Shown piece by piece: positions 1 to 8,394 of a DNA stretch of 64,000 nt. Every line of letters starts with the position of its first letter. Position 1 is the stretch's first letter. The DNA is taken from the NCBI RefSeq assembly GCF_001696535.1, contig NZ_MBQE01000002.1, positions 496,001-560,000 of the forward strand. The letters are read 5' to 3'. This DNA is from Stappia indica (GTDB lineage: Bacteria > Pseudomonadota > Alphaproteobacteria > Rhizobiales > Stappiaceae). A program made the position numbers and the translations under genes. The notes under the pieces were generated by a model. It did no database searches. It saw only the letters and a program-made list of their open reading frames with translations, and had not been told where the DNA came from.

Positions 1-1
1 G

Positions 2-388
2 CTCGATGTGCCGGTCGTGCTCGTGTGCAACGGCGGTTTGCGGCCGTCCTCCAACCGCCTGATCTCCCTGAAGGTGGTCGCCGAAGGCCCGGATGAGGCC
101 GACAAGTGGATCGCCGAGCAGTGCGGCCCCGGCGACGTGGTCGTCACCGCCGACCTGCCGCTTGCCGACCGCTGCGTGAAGGCGGGGGCGCATGTGGTGC
201 AGCACGACGGACAGATCCTCGATACGGCCAATATCGGCGGCCGGCTGGCGACCCGCGACCTGATGCAGGACATCCGCGCCGCCGATCCCTTCCACCAGGG
301 CGGCGGGCGCTCCTTCTCCAAGGGCGACCGGTCCCGCTTCCTGCAGTCCCTGGACCGGCTGGCACGGCGCGCGCTCAAGGGGGCTTGA
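2..388 (+). CDS. YaiI/YqxD family (DUF188, UPF0178) protein, 5' end cut by window
   Basis: The reading frame is open from the first bases, so the gene starts upstream of the window and about 20 N-terminal residues (the usual acidic DADxCP segment) are missing. The visible part matches the DUF188 family: a stretch with [10 protein letters not shown], then GAHVV, an N-I-G-x-x-L-A-x-RDLM segment and the C-terminal [16 protein letters not shown] block. These are conserved, PIN-like fold proteins with no settled function. The stop lies only 7 bases from the stop of the convergent LysR gene. Family assignment is firm, and no biochemical role can be inferred. Confidence 0.85.
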   Translation, partial: LDVPVVLVCNGGLRPSSNRLISLKVVAEGPDEADKWIAEQCGPGDVVVTADLPLADRCVKAGAHVVQHDGQILDTANIGGRLATRDLMQDIRAADPFHQGGGRSFSKGDRSRFLQSLDRLARRALKGA

Positions 389-395
389 AGGAGCC

Positions 396-1328
396 TCAGT
401 CCGCCTCGGTTCCCGGGGACTGCTGCCGGCAGACCTGGATCACCTGATCGCGCAGCCAGACATGGGCCGGCGACAGGTGGGTGCTCTTGTGCCACATCAT
501 CTGGATGTCGAGCGGCGGCAGGTCTATCGGCGGCGAGAAGGTGACGAGGTCGAATTTCGCGGTGAACAGTCGGGCAAGGCGCTCGGGCATGGTCGCCACG
601 AGATCCGAGCGCTCGAGCAGGAACGGCACGCCGACGAAGTCCGGCTTGGAGATCGCCACCCGGCGCACCAGGTTCAGCTTGGCCAGCGATTCGTCCAGCA
701 CCGCGCGGTACATGGTCGCCTCGGCCGGCTCGATGGCGACATGATCGAGATTGCAGAACCCGGCCAGTGTCAGGTCGCCGGACAGGGCCGGATTGCCGCG
801 CCTGGCAAGGCACACCATCCTGTCGGAGAACATCCTGCGCGAGATCAGGTCGCCCGGCGCATCGGGAAAATAGGACACGGTCAGGTCGACGCTGCCCTCG
901 CCGAAGACGCGCGCGAGGCGGAACGGGTCCGGCCCGACGATGCGCAGCCGCACTTCCGGCGCCAGCTCGCGGAACCGCTGTTGCAGCGAGGGGATCAGGA
1001 TCGCGTCGATATAGTCGGTCAGGATCAGCGTGAAGGTGCGGCGCGAGCGCAGCGGATCGAAGCCGCCGCTGTCGTCGACCAGCCCTTCCATCTCGCGGAT
1101 CAGGATCTGCACGCGTTCGTGCAGGCCGCGCGCCACGTCGGTCAGGACGTGCTTGTTTCCCTGCCGGATCAGCAGCGGATCGTCGAAAACCGTGCGCAGC
1201 CGCTTCAAGGTCATGCTCATCGCCGGCTGGCTCATGCCGAGCCGGTTCGCCGCCTGGCTGACATGCCGGTCGCGCAACAGGGCGTCCAGCGCCCGCAGGT
1301 CCTTCAGGCTGTAGTCGGGGCCAGCCAT
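396..1328 (-). CDS. LysR-family transcriptional regulator
   Basis: The 310-residue protein has the LysR layout. A winged helix-turn-helix occupies residues 8-66 (VSQAANRLGMSQPAMSMTLKRL), followed by a linker helix and a periplasmic-binding-protein-like effector domain from about residue 95. It resembles the NodD/NahR subgroup that senses small aromatic or carboxylic compounds. It is divergent from the cupin-hydrolase-TRAP operon, and a 19-bp inverted repeat with a T-N11-A core lies in the shared intergenic region, so it probably controls that operon and itself. The effector is unknown. Confidence 0.9.
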   Translation of the reverse strand: MAGPDYSLKDLRALDALLRDRHVSQAANRLGMSQPAMSMTLKRLRTVFDDPLLIRQGNKHVLTDVARGLHERVQILIREMEGLVDDSGGFDPLRSRRTFTLILTDYIDAILIPSLQQRFRELAPEVRLRIVGPDPFRLARVFGEGSVDLTVSYFPDAPGDLISRRMFSDRMVCLARRGNPALSGDLTLAGFCNLDHVAIEPAEATMYRAVLDESLAKLNLVRRVAISKPDFVGVPFLLERSDLVATMPERLARLFTAKFDLVTFSPPIDLPPLDIQMMWHKSTHLSPAHVWLRDQVIQVCRQQSPGTEAD

Positions 1329-1342
1329 CTCTTACTCTTCAG

Positions 1343-1361
1343 TTATTCGGATATCGAATAA
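1343..1361. promoter_or_regulatory. Inverted repeat with T-N11-A core, probable LysR operator
   Basis: TTATTCG-GATAT-CGAATAA is a perfect 7-bp inverted repeat around a 5-bp spacer. It contains the T-N11-A arrangement typical of LysR binding sites and lies 15 bp upstream of the LysR start and 133 bp upstream of the cupin start. A second perfect repeat, CGATTG-CTG-CAATCG, lies at 1379-1393. Together they are the likely recognition and activation sites. Confidence 0.6.
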
Positions 1362-1378
1362 GGCATATCAAGGTCAGC

Positions 1379-1393
1379 CGATTGCTGCAATCG
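1379..1393. promoter_or_regulatory. Second inverted repeat in the LysR-cupin intergenic region
   Basis: CGATTG and CAATCG flank a 3-bp centre. Its position, 18 bp past the first inverted repeat and toward the cupin gene, is where a LysR activation half-site is expected. A third small palindrome, AACCGGC-AAT-GCCGGTT at 1449-1465, lies in the presumed leader of the cupin mRNA. Confidence 0.35.
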
Positions 1394-1493
1394 ATCTGCT
1401 CGCGCCATTCTCCATCGTGATAGTTCTCCGTAGTTGCACGGAGGGCAAAACCGGCAATGCCGGTTATCACGCAACCAGGCCAGGGAGGTCGTA

Positions 1494-2045
1494 ATGGCTT
1501 TGAAGACGATCCGCGTCACCCGTGAGGAGATGCGCAAGCGCGTTGCCCTTTTCTCGGAACTCAAGGGGTTCGACGGCGGACTGCCGGACAGCAATCATCC
1601 GGAGTGCAAGCGTACGCTGTACAACGTGGTCGGCTTCCAGCCGCCGGAGGGTGAGGATGTCGCCACCACCTCGCCGGTGGGCGCACAGGCTGCGGAAAAC
1701 GCGTCGATCAAGATCTCTGAGGGCTTCAATCTCGGCTATTGCCATGCCAAGCCCGGCAAGGGGCCGATGATGCACAACCACGACACCAACGAGACCTTCA
1801 TTCCGATGACCGGCCGCTGGCGTTGTTCGTGGGAAGTCGACGGCCAGGTCGAGGCCTTCGAGCTCGGCCCGCATGACGTCATCTCGTTCCCCCCGGGCGT
1901 GCAGCGCCGCTTCGAGAACATCACCTTCGACGAGCCGGACAAGGAGCATCTGCTGATGTTCGTGATCGGCGGCAACCAGCCGAAGGCCGAGTTCTCGCCG
2001 GGCTCGATGGACGAGCTGCGCGAGCGGGGCCTGCTGGAAAACTGA
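1494..2045 (+). CDS. Cupin-domain protein
   Basis: The ATG at 1494 was chosen because GGGAGG lies 5 bases upstream, and the 183-residue length suits a single cupin. Motif 1 is visible as HNHDTNETF (H94, H96, E100). Motif 2 reads GPHDVISFPPGVQRRFEN, so the second metal-ligand histidine is replaced by R138. Metal binding may therefore be altered, or the protein may bind ligand without oxygenase activity. It is the first gene of the LysR-linked operon with an alpha/beta hydrolase (1-base overlap) and a TRAP transporter, which suggests a role in handling the imported acid. The substrate is unknown. Confidence 0.8.
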   Translation: MALKTIRVTREEMRKRVALFSELKGFDGGLPDSNHPECKRTLYNVVGFQPPEGEDVATTSPVGAQAAENASIKISEGFNLGYCHAKPGKGPMMHNHDTNETFIPMTGRWRCSWEVDGQVEAFELGPHDVISFPPGVQRRFENITFDEPDKEHLLMFVIGGNQPKAEFSPGSMDELRERGLLEN

Positions 2046-2839
2046 TGGCGGCCACTGGCGCACATCTGACGGGAGAGCCGCTTGCCGCCCTGGACGCGGC
2101 TTTCCCCAAGACGCAGGGTGCGGACGGCGCCCTGTCGTTTCGCCGGTCCGCCTCCCCGTCGGGGCGGCCCGTGCTGCTGCTGCCGGGGGCGAGCGGCACT
2201 TCGGAGTTCTTCTGCCTTGCCGCGCCGCTGCTGGCGGCCGGCGGCGTGGATCCGGTGCTGGTCGACTATCCCGGCACGCTCGCCCCGCGCGAGCTTGCCC
2301 GGCGCACCGAGCGCCTGGCAATGGAGCTCGGGCTCGCGGCGCCTGTTGCCCTTGGCTGCTCCTACAGCGCCTGGTGGCTGCAGCACGCCGCCACGGACGG
2401 GCCGTTCCGCGCCTTGATCCTCTGCAACGGCTTCGTCGAGGCGGAGGACCTCAAGCCGCATCCGCTGTTCGACCATGCCGCGATCGCGGCAACGCCGACG
2501 GCGAGCTTGCGCGAGGAATGGCGCGAGCGCGCGGCCTCGGCCCCGCCCGCGATGCTGTCGGAGCTGTTGCTGCAGGCCATGAGCGGATGGCTGGCGGCGG
2601 AAGACCTGAAAGGCCGCCTGCTGGAAGTGACCTCGTCGCTGCCGGTGCCCTTGGGCGAGCGTTTCGCCGGCCCGGTGACGGTGGTCGATTGCCATGACGA
2701 TCCGATTGTCGGCGAGCGGGCCAGGGCCTTGTTCCGCGACAGCTGGCCGGAGGCCGGCCACCGGGAAATTTCCGGTGGACACTATCCTTATGTCAACGCC
2801 CCGGAGGAGTTTGCACGCACAGTGCTTGCAGCCATCTGA
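2045..2839 (+). CDS. Alpha/beta hydrolase
   Basis: The protein has 264 residues and its ATG overlaps the cupin stop by one base (TGATG). The fold is indicated by LLLPGASGTS (oxyanion loop, about residues 44-53), a nucleophile elbow GCSYSA with S106, and a late SGGHYPY that supplies the histidine near residue 247. The elbow lacks the usual last glycine (G-C-S-Y-S), as in some maspardin-like members. No signal peptide is seen, so it should be cytoplasmic. In context it probably hydrolyses an ester, lactone or C-C bond in the compound imported by the downstream TRAP system. This is inference. Confidence 0.8.
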   Translation: MAATGAHLTGEPLAALDAAFPKTQGADGALSFRRSASPSGRPVLLLPGASGTSEFFCLAAPLLAAGGVDPVLVDYPGTLAPRELARRTERLAMELGLAAPVALGCSYSAWWLQHAATDGPFRALILCNGFVEAEDLKPHPLFDHAAIAATPTASLREEWRERAASAPPAMLSELLLQAMSGWLAAEDLKGRLLEVTSSLPVPLGERFAGPVTVVDCHDDPIVGERARALFRDSWPEAGHREISGGHYPYVNAPEEFARTVLAAI

Positions 2840-2865
2840 GGCAGGAATACCTGGGAGGGAAAAAA

Positions 2866-3942
2866 ATGAAACTGGGCACGTGGATCAAGGGTTTTAGCGG
2901 CAGCGTCTGCGGGGCGGCGCTGCTGCTTTGCGGCACCATCGGGGCGCAGGCGGACAGCTTCCTGCTGCGCATGGGCGGCGGGCACACCACCGGCCTGACC
3001 TATATCGCCACCTATGACACGTTCTTCGCCGAGGAGGTGCAGAAGCGGGTCAAGGAGCGCACGGGTCACGACATCCGCTTCATCAAGGCCTGGGGCGGCA
3101 GCGTCGCCAAGGTCGACGGCGCCGTCGAGGCGGTGCAGCGCGGCACGCTCGACATCGGCCTGTCGCCCATCGGCTTCGAGCAGTCGCGCGCCGCCCTGCT
3201 GAACTACAGCGCCATGGTGCCCTTCACCACGTCCGACCCGGTGCTGCAGGGGCGCGTCGCCTCGCGCATGCTGGCCGAGGTGCCGAGCCTGCAGGAGAGC
3301 ATGGAGCCCTACAACGCCCATATCCTGTCGATGATGGTCACCGAGGCCTACGGCCTTGCCACCAGCTTCGACTGGACGGCCATCGACGAGCTCAAGGGCC
3401 GGCGCATCGCCATGGCCGGCACCAACGCGCCGCTCTTTGTGCCCATCGGCGCCGTGCCGGTCAATCTCGGCATCGGCGAGCACTACCAGGCGATGCAGAC
3501 GGGCCTTGCCGAGGGCAGCCTGTTCTTCATTTCCGGCATGGAGGCCTTCCAGCTCAAGGAAGTGTCTTCGACCTTCACCCGCACCGGCTTCGGCTCGCTG
3601 TCGACCTTCGTCTCCTTCATGAACAAGGACACCCGCAAGCGGCTGCCCGAGGACGTGGTGGCGATCATCGACGAGGTGGCGGCCGAGGCGGCGGTGATCG
3701 TTGCCGAGCGCAGCGCCGAGCGGGACCGCCAGCTCGCCGAGAAGCTGACGGCCGAGGGCATCACCGTGCGCGATCTCTCCGACGAACAGCGCGCGCGCTG
3801 GGCGAGGGCGGTGGCCGACATTCCGGTGTCCTCGATTGTCGGCCTGGAAGATCGGGGCTATCCCACCGCCGAGGTGCTGAGGACCTATATCCGGATCCTC
3901 GGCGAGGAAGGCTACACCTTCCCGACGGACTACCAGTTCTGA
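2866..3942 (+). CDS. TRAP transporter solute-binding protein (DctP family)
   Basis: The 358-residue protein has a signal peptide ending near residue 29 (GAQA-DS), so it is periplasmic. The mature part shows the DctP pattern: a central DELKGRRIAMAG segment, the QTGLAEGSLFFISG region and the C-terminal helices. A GGGAGG-type ribosome-binding site precedes the ATG. It is followed by the small and large membrane subunits in the same order as other DctPQM sets. A hairpin at 3953-3977 separates it from dctQ, which would favour higher expression of the binding protein. The ligand is probably an organic acid and cannot be named. Confidence 0.88.
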   Translation: MKLGTWIKGFSGSVCGAALLLCGTIGAQADSFLLRMGGGHTTGLTYIATYDTFFAEEVQKRVKERTGHDIRFIKAWGGSVAKVDGAVEAVQRGTLDIGLSPIGFEQSRAALLNYSAMVPFTTSDPVLQGRVASRMLAEVPSLQESMEPYNAHILSMMVTEAYGLATSFDWTAIDELKGRRIAMAGTNAPLFVPIGAVPVNLGIGEHYQAMQTGLAEGSLFFISGMEAFQLKEVSSTFTRTGFGSLSTFVSFMNKDTRKRLPEDVVAIIDEVAAEAAVIVAERSAERDRQLAEKLTAEGITVRDLSDEQRARWARAVADIPVSSIVGLEDRGYPTAEVLRTYIRILGEEGYTFPTDYQF

Positions 3943-3952
3943 GTGGCGGTTA

Positions 3953-3977
3953 CCGGCCGGGCTTTCAGTCCGGCCGG
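3953..3977 (+). other. P-Q intercistronic hairpin, TRAP system 1
   Basis: CCGGCCGG at 3953-3960 and again at 3970-3977 (self-complementary) flank a 9-base loop just after the binding-protein stop. No T-tract follows, so it is more likely an mRNA-stabilising or attenuating hairpin than a full terminator. Equivalent hairpins occur in the other two TRAP operons. Confidence 0.5.
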
Positions 3978-4015
3978 CTGCCGTCCGGTGCCGTCCGTCC
4001 AACAGGTGGAAAGAC

Positions 4016-4498
4016 ATGGAACGCTTCATCAACCGGGCGTCGAGCCTGCTGGCGGATCTCGGCAGCCTCGTCGTCTATCTCTGTGCCGGGCTCATCGTCT
4101 ATGACGTGTGCGCCCGTCTTGCCTTCGGGCGCCCCTTCGCCGGCACGGCCGACCTCGTTGCCATCGCGCTGGTTCTCGTCACCTTCCTGCAGGCCATGAA
4201 GGCGCTGCTGCAGGATCGGCTGCTGCAGATGACGCTGCTTCTGGAAAAGCTGCCGGGCGCGGTGCTGAAGCTTGCCATGACGGTTGCCAATCTGGTCGGC
4301 GCGGCGCTGTTCCTGTGCCTTGCCGCGATCTCCGTCGAGCCCATCGAGCAGGCCTACCGGACCCACGAATTCTTCGGCACCGACGCGTTCCGCGTCACCG
4401 CCTGGCCGGTGCGCCTCGTGGTCGCGCTGCTGTGGTGCATGCTGGCGGTCGCCTTCCTCAGCAAGGCCCGCTCCGTCCTGCGGAGGACCGCGCGATGA
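4016..4498 (+). CDS. TRAP transporter small membrane subunit (DctQ family)
   Basis: The 160-residue protein has four hydrophobic segments, the usual DctQ topology. AGGTGGA lies just upstream of the ATG. The stop overlaps the next start as ATGA, so it is translationally coupled to the large subunit. It is the integral-membrane partner that docks the binding protein onto the transport channel. Confidence 0.88.
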   Translation: MERFINRASSLLADLGSLVVYLCAGLIVYDVCARLAFGRPFAGTADLVAIALVLVTFLQAMKALLQDRLLQMTLLLEKLPGAVLKLAMTVANLVGAALFLCLAAISVEPIEQAYRTHEFFGTDAFRVTAWPVRLVVALLWCMLAVAFLSKARSVLRRTAR

Positions 4499-5799
4499 TC
4501 GAACAGACCGCGGTCATCGCCCTTGGCCTCATCTTCGTGCTGGCGCTGGCCGGCGTGCATATTGCCCTGGCCTTCCTCATCGGCTCGACCGTCGGGCTCT
4601 ACCTGCTGTTCCAGGACTGGTGGATGACGCTGGGCCTGTTGCAGCAGACGGCCTTCGACGGCATTCGCGACTACAATCTGATGGTGATCCCGCTGTTTGC
4701 GGTGATGGGCCTGCTGATCGCCCGCTCGGGCGCGGCGACAGACCTCTTCTCCGCCGCCAACCGCACCTTCTCCCGCGTGCCGGCACGCCTTGCGGTGGCA
4801 ACGGTCGCGGGCAACGCCTTCTTCGCGGCGGTGACCGGCGTCGGCGTCGCGGCGGCGGCCACCTTCAGCCACATCGCCTATCCCTCGATGCAGGCGGCCG
4901 GCTATCGCCGCAGCTTCGCCGCCGGCTGCATCGCCGGGTCGTCGGTGCTGGGCCTCCTGATCCCGCCGTCGGTCTTCATGATCGTCTGGGCGATCCTGAC
5001 GGAGCAGTCCATCGGCCGGCTGTTCGCGGCCGGCGTCCTGCCGGGCATCGCGCTGGCCGTGCTCTTCGCGCTCTATTGCGTGGTGCGGGCGATCCGCAAC
5101 CCGCAGATCGTGCAAGCCGAGACCGCCGTTGCGCCGGAAAGCGCACCGCGTCCCGATCCGGTCGGGATCTTCGGCATCCTGGCGATCATCGTCGTCACGC
5201 TCGGCGGCATCTGGGGCGGCTTCTTCACCCCGACGGAGGGAAGCGCCGTCGGCCTTGCCGGTGCGCTTTTGCTGTCCCTCGCCAAGGGCATGAGCCGGAG
5301 TGCCATCGTCGAGGCGACCCGCGAGGCGGGCATGGTGGTCACGCCGATCATGCTGCTTTTGCTGGGCGCGGCGATGTACTCCAAGCTCCTGGCGCTCGCC
5401 GGCATCCCGCAGGTGGTGGGCATGCTGTTCGAGACGATGGAGCTCGGACCTACCGGCACGGTGCTGGTGATGGCGGCGATCTGGCTGGTGCTCGGCTGCT
5501 TCGTCGACAGCATCTCGATCATGCTGCTGACGGTGCCGCTGTTCTGGCCGATCGCGCAGGCGATGGGCATCGACGCGGTGGTCTTCGCCATCGTCGGCAT
5601 CCTGGTGATCGAGGCCGGCGTGCTGACGCCGCCCTTCGGCATCGGCGCCTTCGTGGTGCTGGCGGCGATCCCGGACAAGGAGCTGCGCCTGTCCGAGGTG
5701 TTCCGCGGCCTTGCGCCCTACTGGATCATGATCCTCGGCATCGCCGTCGCGGTCTATGTGTTCCCGCCGCTGGCGACGCTGGTGCCCTCGCTGCTTTGA
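4495..5799 (+). CDS. TRAP transporter large membrane subunit (DctM family)
   Basis: The ATG at 4495 overlaps the dctQ stop by 4 bases and gives the expected 434 residues. The protein is strongly hydrophobic with about 12 segments and the DctM hallmark stretches: a G-x-x-I-P-L-F early motif (NLMVIPLFAVMG), AAAATFSHIAYPSM, LLIPPSVFMIVWA, FFTPTEGSAVG and LTPPFGIGAFV. It is the ion-coupled channel of TRAP system 1 in the inner membrane. A stable hairpin follows the gene, and the next operon converges on it. Confidence 0.9.
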   Translation: MIEQTAVIALGLIFVLALAGVHIALAFLIGSTVGLYLLFQDWWMTLGLLQQTAFDGIRDYNLMVIPLFAVMGLLIARSGAATDLFSAANRTFSRVPARLAVATVAGNAFFAAVTGVGVAAAATFSHIAYPSMQAAGYRRSFAAGCIAGSSVLGLLIPPSVFMIVWAILTEQSIGRLFAAGVLPGIALAVLFALYCVVRAIRNPQIVQAETAVAPESAPRPDPVGIFGILAIIVVTLGGIWGGFFTPTEGSAVGLAGALLLSLAKGMSRSAIVEATREAGMVVTPIMLLLLGAAMYSKLLALAGIPQVVGMLFETMELGPTGTVLVMAAIWLVLGCFVDSISIMLLTVPLFWPIAQAMGIDAVVFAIVGILVIEAGVLTPPFGIGAFVVLAAIPDKELRLSEVFRGLAPYWIMILGIAVAVYVFPPLATLVPSLL

Positions 5800-5803
5800 A
5801 GGT

Positions 5804-5835
5804 GCGGCGCGGCGGTCCCGTCGCCGCCGCGCCGC
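5804..5835. terminator. Convergent hairpin between two TRAP clusters
   Basis: An 11-bp perfect stem (GCGGCGCGGCG with CGCCGCGCCGC) and a 10-base loop fill the 49-bp gap between the dctM stop and the convergent FAH gene. It would serve both strands. There is no strong T-tract. Confidence 0.5.
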
Positions 5836-5848
5836 CTGTCCTTGCTGC

Positions 5849-6697
5849 TCAGCTGCCGCTGGCGATGACGGTCTGGCGCTGGGCGCCGAGCTTTTCCACC
5901 GACAGCTCCACCACATCGCCCTCGCGCAGGAAGCGCGGCGGGGTGAAGCCGAGGCCGACGCCCTCCGGCGTGCCGGTGGCGATGATGTCGCCGGGCATCA
6001 GCCGCATGAAGCGCGACATGTAGGAGATGATCGTGGCGACGCCGAAGATCATGTCCGAGGTGGAGCTGTCCTGCATCGTCTCGCCGTTGACCGACAGGGT
6101 GAGGGCAAGGTCCTGCGGATCCCCCACCTCTTCCGGCGTCACCAGCCAGGGGCCGATGGGGCCGAAATTCGGGGCGGACTTGCCCTTGATCCACTGGCCG
6201 CCGCGCTCGATCTGGAAGGCGCGCTCGCTGACATCGTTGATCGTGCAGTAGCCGGCGACATGGGAGAGGGCATCGGCCTCCGCCACATGCTCGCAGACCC
6301 GGCCGATGACGATGCCGAGCTCCACTTCCCAGTCGGTCTTGACGGAGCCCCTGGGCAGGATGATCGGGTCGTTCGGCCCGCAGATGCAGGACGTCGCCTT
6401 GGAAAACAGCACCGGCTCCTCGGGCTCCGGGTTGTTGGTCTCGCGGGCGTGGCGGGCATAGTTCAGCCCGACCGCGAAGAAGTTGCGCGCCGCGCCGACG
6501 CAAGGCCCGATGCGGGTGCCGGCCGGGACGTGCGGCAGCGCGGCAAGGTCGGTGTCCTTGAGCTGCTCCAGCGTCTTGCAGGAAAGTGTTTCCGGCGTGA
6601 AATCGTCGATGAGGCCGGAGAGATCGCGGATCGTGCCGGTGTCGTCGAGGCAGCCGGGCTTTTCCGCGCCTGCCGGTCCAAAGCGGAGAAACTTCAT
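5849..6697 (-). CDS. Fumarylacetoacetate hydrolase (FAH) family protein
   Basis: The 282-residue protein matches the FAH/2-hydroxyhepta-2,4-diene-1,7-dioate isomerase family. The metal ligands E124 and E126 (DWEVELGIVIG) and D155 (GYCTINDVSER) are present, followed by KGKSAPNFGPIGPW and the C-terminal PGDIIATGTPEGVG. Such enzymes cleave C-C bonds in 2,4-dioxo acids or act as decarboxylases. It resembles the 2,4-diketo-3-deoxy-sugar-acid and ureidoglycolate-lyase-like branch. It is the last gene of the minus-strand TRAP operon, after the GMC enzyme, so it probably completes degradation of the imported acid. AAAGGA precedes the ATG. Confidence 0.88.
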   Translation of the reverse strand: MKFLRFGPAGAEKPGCLDDTGTIRDLSGLIDDFTPETLSCKTLEQLKDTDLAALPHVPAGTRIGPCVGAARNFFAVGLNYARHARETNNPEPEEPVLFSKATSCICGPNDPIILPRGSVKTDWEVELGIVIGRVCEHVAEADALSHVAGYCTINDVSERAFQIERGGQWIKGKSAPNFGPIGPWLVTPEEVGDPQDLALTLSVNGETMQDSSTSDMIFGVATIISYMSRFMRLMPGDIIATGTPEGVGLGFTPPRFLREGDVVELSVEKLGAQRQTVIASGS

Positions 6698-6743
6698 GGG
6701 TCGTCCTTTCGGGTCTTGAAACGGGATGCGCTGTCGGCAGCCC

Positions 6744-8351
6744 TCAGACGGGGCGCAGGATCATGTCGGCGGCCTTTTCGGCGATCATCACCACGGGCGT
6801 TGCCGTATTGCCGGAGACGATGCGCGGCATGATCGAGGCATCGACCACGCGCAGGCCCGTCAGGCCGCGCAGGCGCAGCTGCGGATCGACCACGGCATGG
6901 TCGTCGACGCCCATTCGGCAGGTTCCGACGGGATGGAAGATGGTCGTGCCGATGTCGCCGGCCGCGTGGATCAGCTCGGCATCGGAGACGATCTCCGCGC
7001 CCGGCAGCGCCTCCTGCGGCGCGTATTTGTGCAAGGCCGGCATGGTCATCAGCTTGCGGGCATGCAGCAGCGAGCGGCGGGCGATCTCGCGGTCGCCGGC
7101 CGTCGTCAGGTAGCGCGGCGCGATCCGCGGCGCGGCCTCCGGTGCATCGCCGGCAATGTGCACGCTGCCCCGGCTTTCCGGGCGCAGGTTGCACACCGAC
7201 ACGGTGACCGCCGGATAGGGATGCAGCGGCTCGCCCAGCCGGTCGGTCGACAGGGGCTGGATGTGATACTCCAGATCCGGCGTTGCCTGGTCCGGGCCGC
7301 TGCGGGTGAAGATGCCGAGCTGGCTCGGCGCCATCGACAGCGGGCCCGAGCGGCTCCACAGGTATTCCGCCGCCATGGAGATCTTGCCGGTCAGCGAGTT
7401 GGCGATCTGGTTCAGCGTCAGCGCGTTCTCGACGCGGAAGACCATGCGCAGCTGCAGGTGGTCCTGCAGGTTCTCGCCGACCTCCTCCATGTGCTGCACG
7501 ACGTCGATGCCGGCCTCCTTCAGCCGCGCGCCCTGGCCGATGCCGGAGCGCTCCAGCAGCACCGGCGAGTGGATCGCGCCCGCCGCCAGCAGGACCTCGC
7601 CGCGCGTGCGCGCCTCGCTCCGCCTGTTGCCGCGGGTAAAGGCCACGCCGGCCGCGCGTCCGTCCTCAATGAGGATGCGGTCAACCTGCGCATGGGTGAG
7701 AAGGCGCAGGTTGGGGCGCTTGAGGGCGGGCTTCAGGAAGGCGCGGGCCGCGCTCCAGCGCCGTCCGTTCTTCTGGTTGACCTCGAAATAGCCGGCGCCC
7801 TCGTTGTCGCCGGCATTGAAGTCGGTGCTGCGGGGAATGCCCATTTCCGCCGCCGCCGCCTGCACGTCCTCCAACAGCTGCCATTTCAGCCGCTGGCGCG
7901 CGACCTTCCACTCGCCGCCCTCGCGGTGCAGCGGGCTCTCGCCCCCCGGCCGGTCTTCGGAGCGCAGGAAATGCGGCAGCACATCCTCCCAGCTCCAGCC
8001 TGTGTTGCCGAGCGCGGCCCAGCCGTCATAGTCGGCGGCCTGTCCGCGCATGGAGATCATGCCGTTGATCGAGCTGCAGCCGCCCAGCACCTTGCCGCGC
8101 GGATAGGCGAGCGAGCGGCCGTTCAGCCCGTCCTCGGGCTGGGTGCGCAGCATCCAGTCCGTGCGCGGATTGCCCATGCAGTAGAGATAGCCGACCGGGA
8201 TGTGGATCCAGGGATAGGTGTCCCGGCCGCCGGCCTCCAGCAGCAGGACGCGGGTGCGTGGGTCTTCGCTCAGGCGGTTGGCGAGCACGCATCCGGCGGT
8301 TCCCGCGCCGATGATGATGTAGTCGTAGTCGCCGTCGAGAGTGGACGTCAT
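6744..8351 (-). CDS. GMC-family FAD oxidoreductase (choline/alcohol dehydrogenase type)
   Basis: The 535-residue protein starts with the FAD dinucleotide motif GAGTAG (15-20) followed by LLLEAGG. GMC signature 1 is in [15 protein letters not shown], and the catalytic pair is H473 ([10 protein letters not shown]) and N515 (SGNTATP). There is no signal peptide. It should oxidise an alcohol to an aldehyde or ketone in the cytoplasm. Its position between dctM and the FAH gene, with 43-46 bp gaps, suggests an operonic step in degrading the TRAP substrate. The substrate is unknown. A name such as BetA is not justified because the choline-pathway neighbours are absent. Confidence 0.88.
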   Translation of the reverse strand: MTSTLDGDYDYIIIGAGTAGCVLANRLSEDPRTRVLLLEAGGRDTYPWIHIPVGYLYCMGNPRTDWMLRTQPEDGLNGRSLAYPRGKVLGGCSSINGMISMRGQAADYDGWAALGNTGWSWEDVLPHFLRSEDRPGGESPLHREGGEWKVARQRLKWQLLEDVQAAAAEMGIPRSTDFNAGDNEGAGYFEVNQKNGRRWSAARAFLKPALKRPNLRLLTHAQVDRILIEDGRAAGVAFTRGNRRSEARTRGEVLLAAGAIHSPVLLERSGIGQGARLKEAGIDVVQHMEEVGENLQDHLQLRMVFRVENALTLNQIANSLTGKISMAAEYLWSRSGPLSMAPSQLGIFTRSGPDQATPDLEYHIQPLSTDRLGEPLHPYPAVTVSVCNLRPESRGSVHIAGDAPEAAPRIAPRYLTTAGDREIARRSLLHARKLMTMPALHKYAPQEALPGAEIVSDAELIHAAGDIGTTIFHPVGTCRMGVDDHAVVDPQLRLRGLTGLRVVDASIMPRIVSGNTATPVVMIAEKAADMILRPV

Positions 8352-8394
8352 GAAAGTATCCGAAGGGGCTGTGTTGCAGGCGGTGCGGGGCGGC

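Noticed and set aside
2788-4032. About 400-codon minus-strand frame across dctP of TRAP system 1
   Set aside because: His/Gln/Arg-rich composition typical of antisense frames, and it lies over a gene with signal peptide and DctP motifs.
6744-8351. Naming the GMC enzyme betA (choline dehydrogenase)
   Set aside because: No betB, betI or choline transporter is nearby, and GMC enzymes cannot be assigned a substrate by motif alone.
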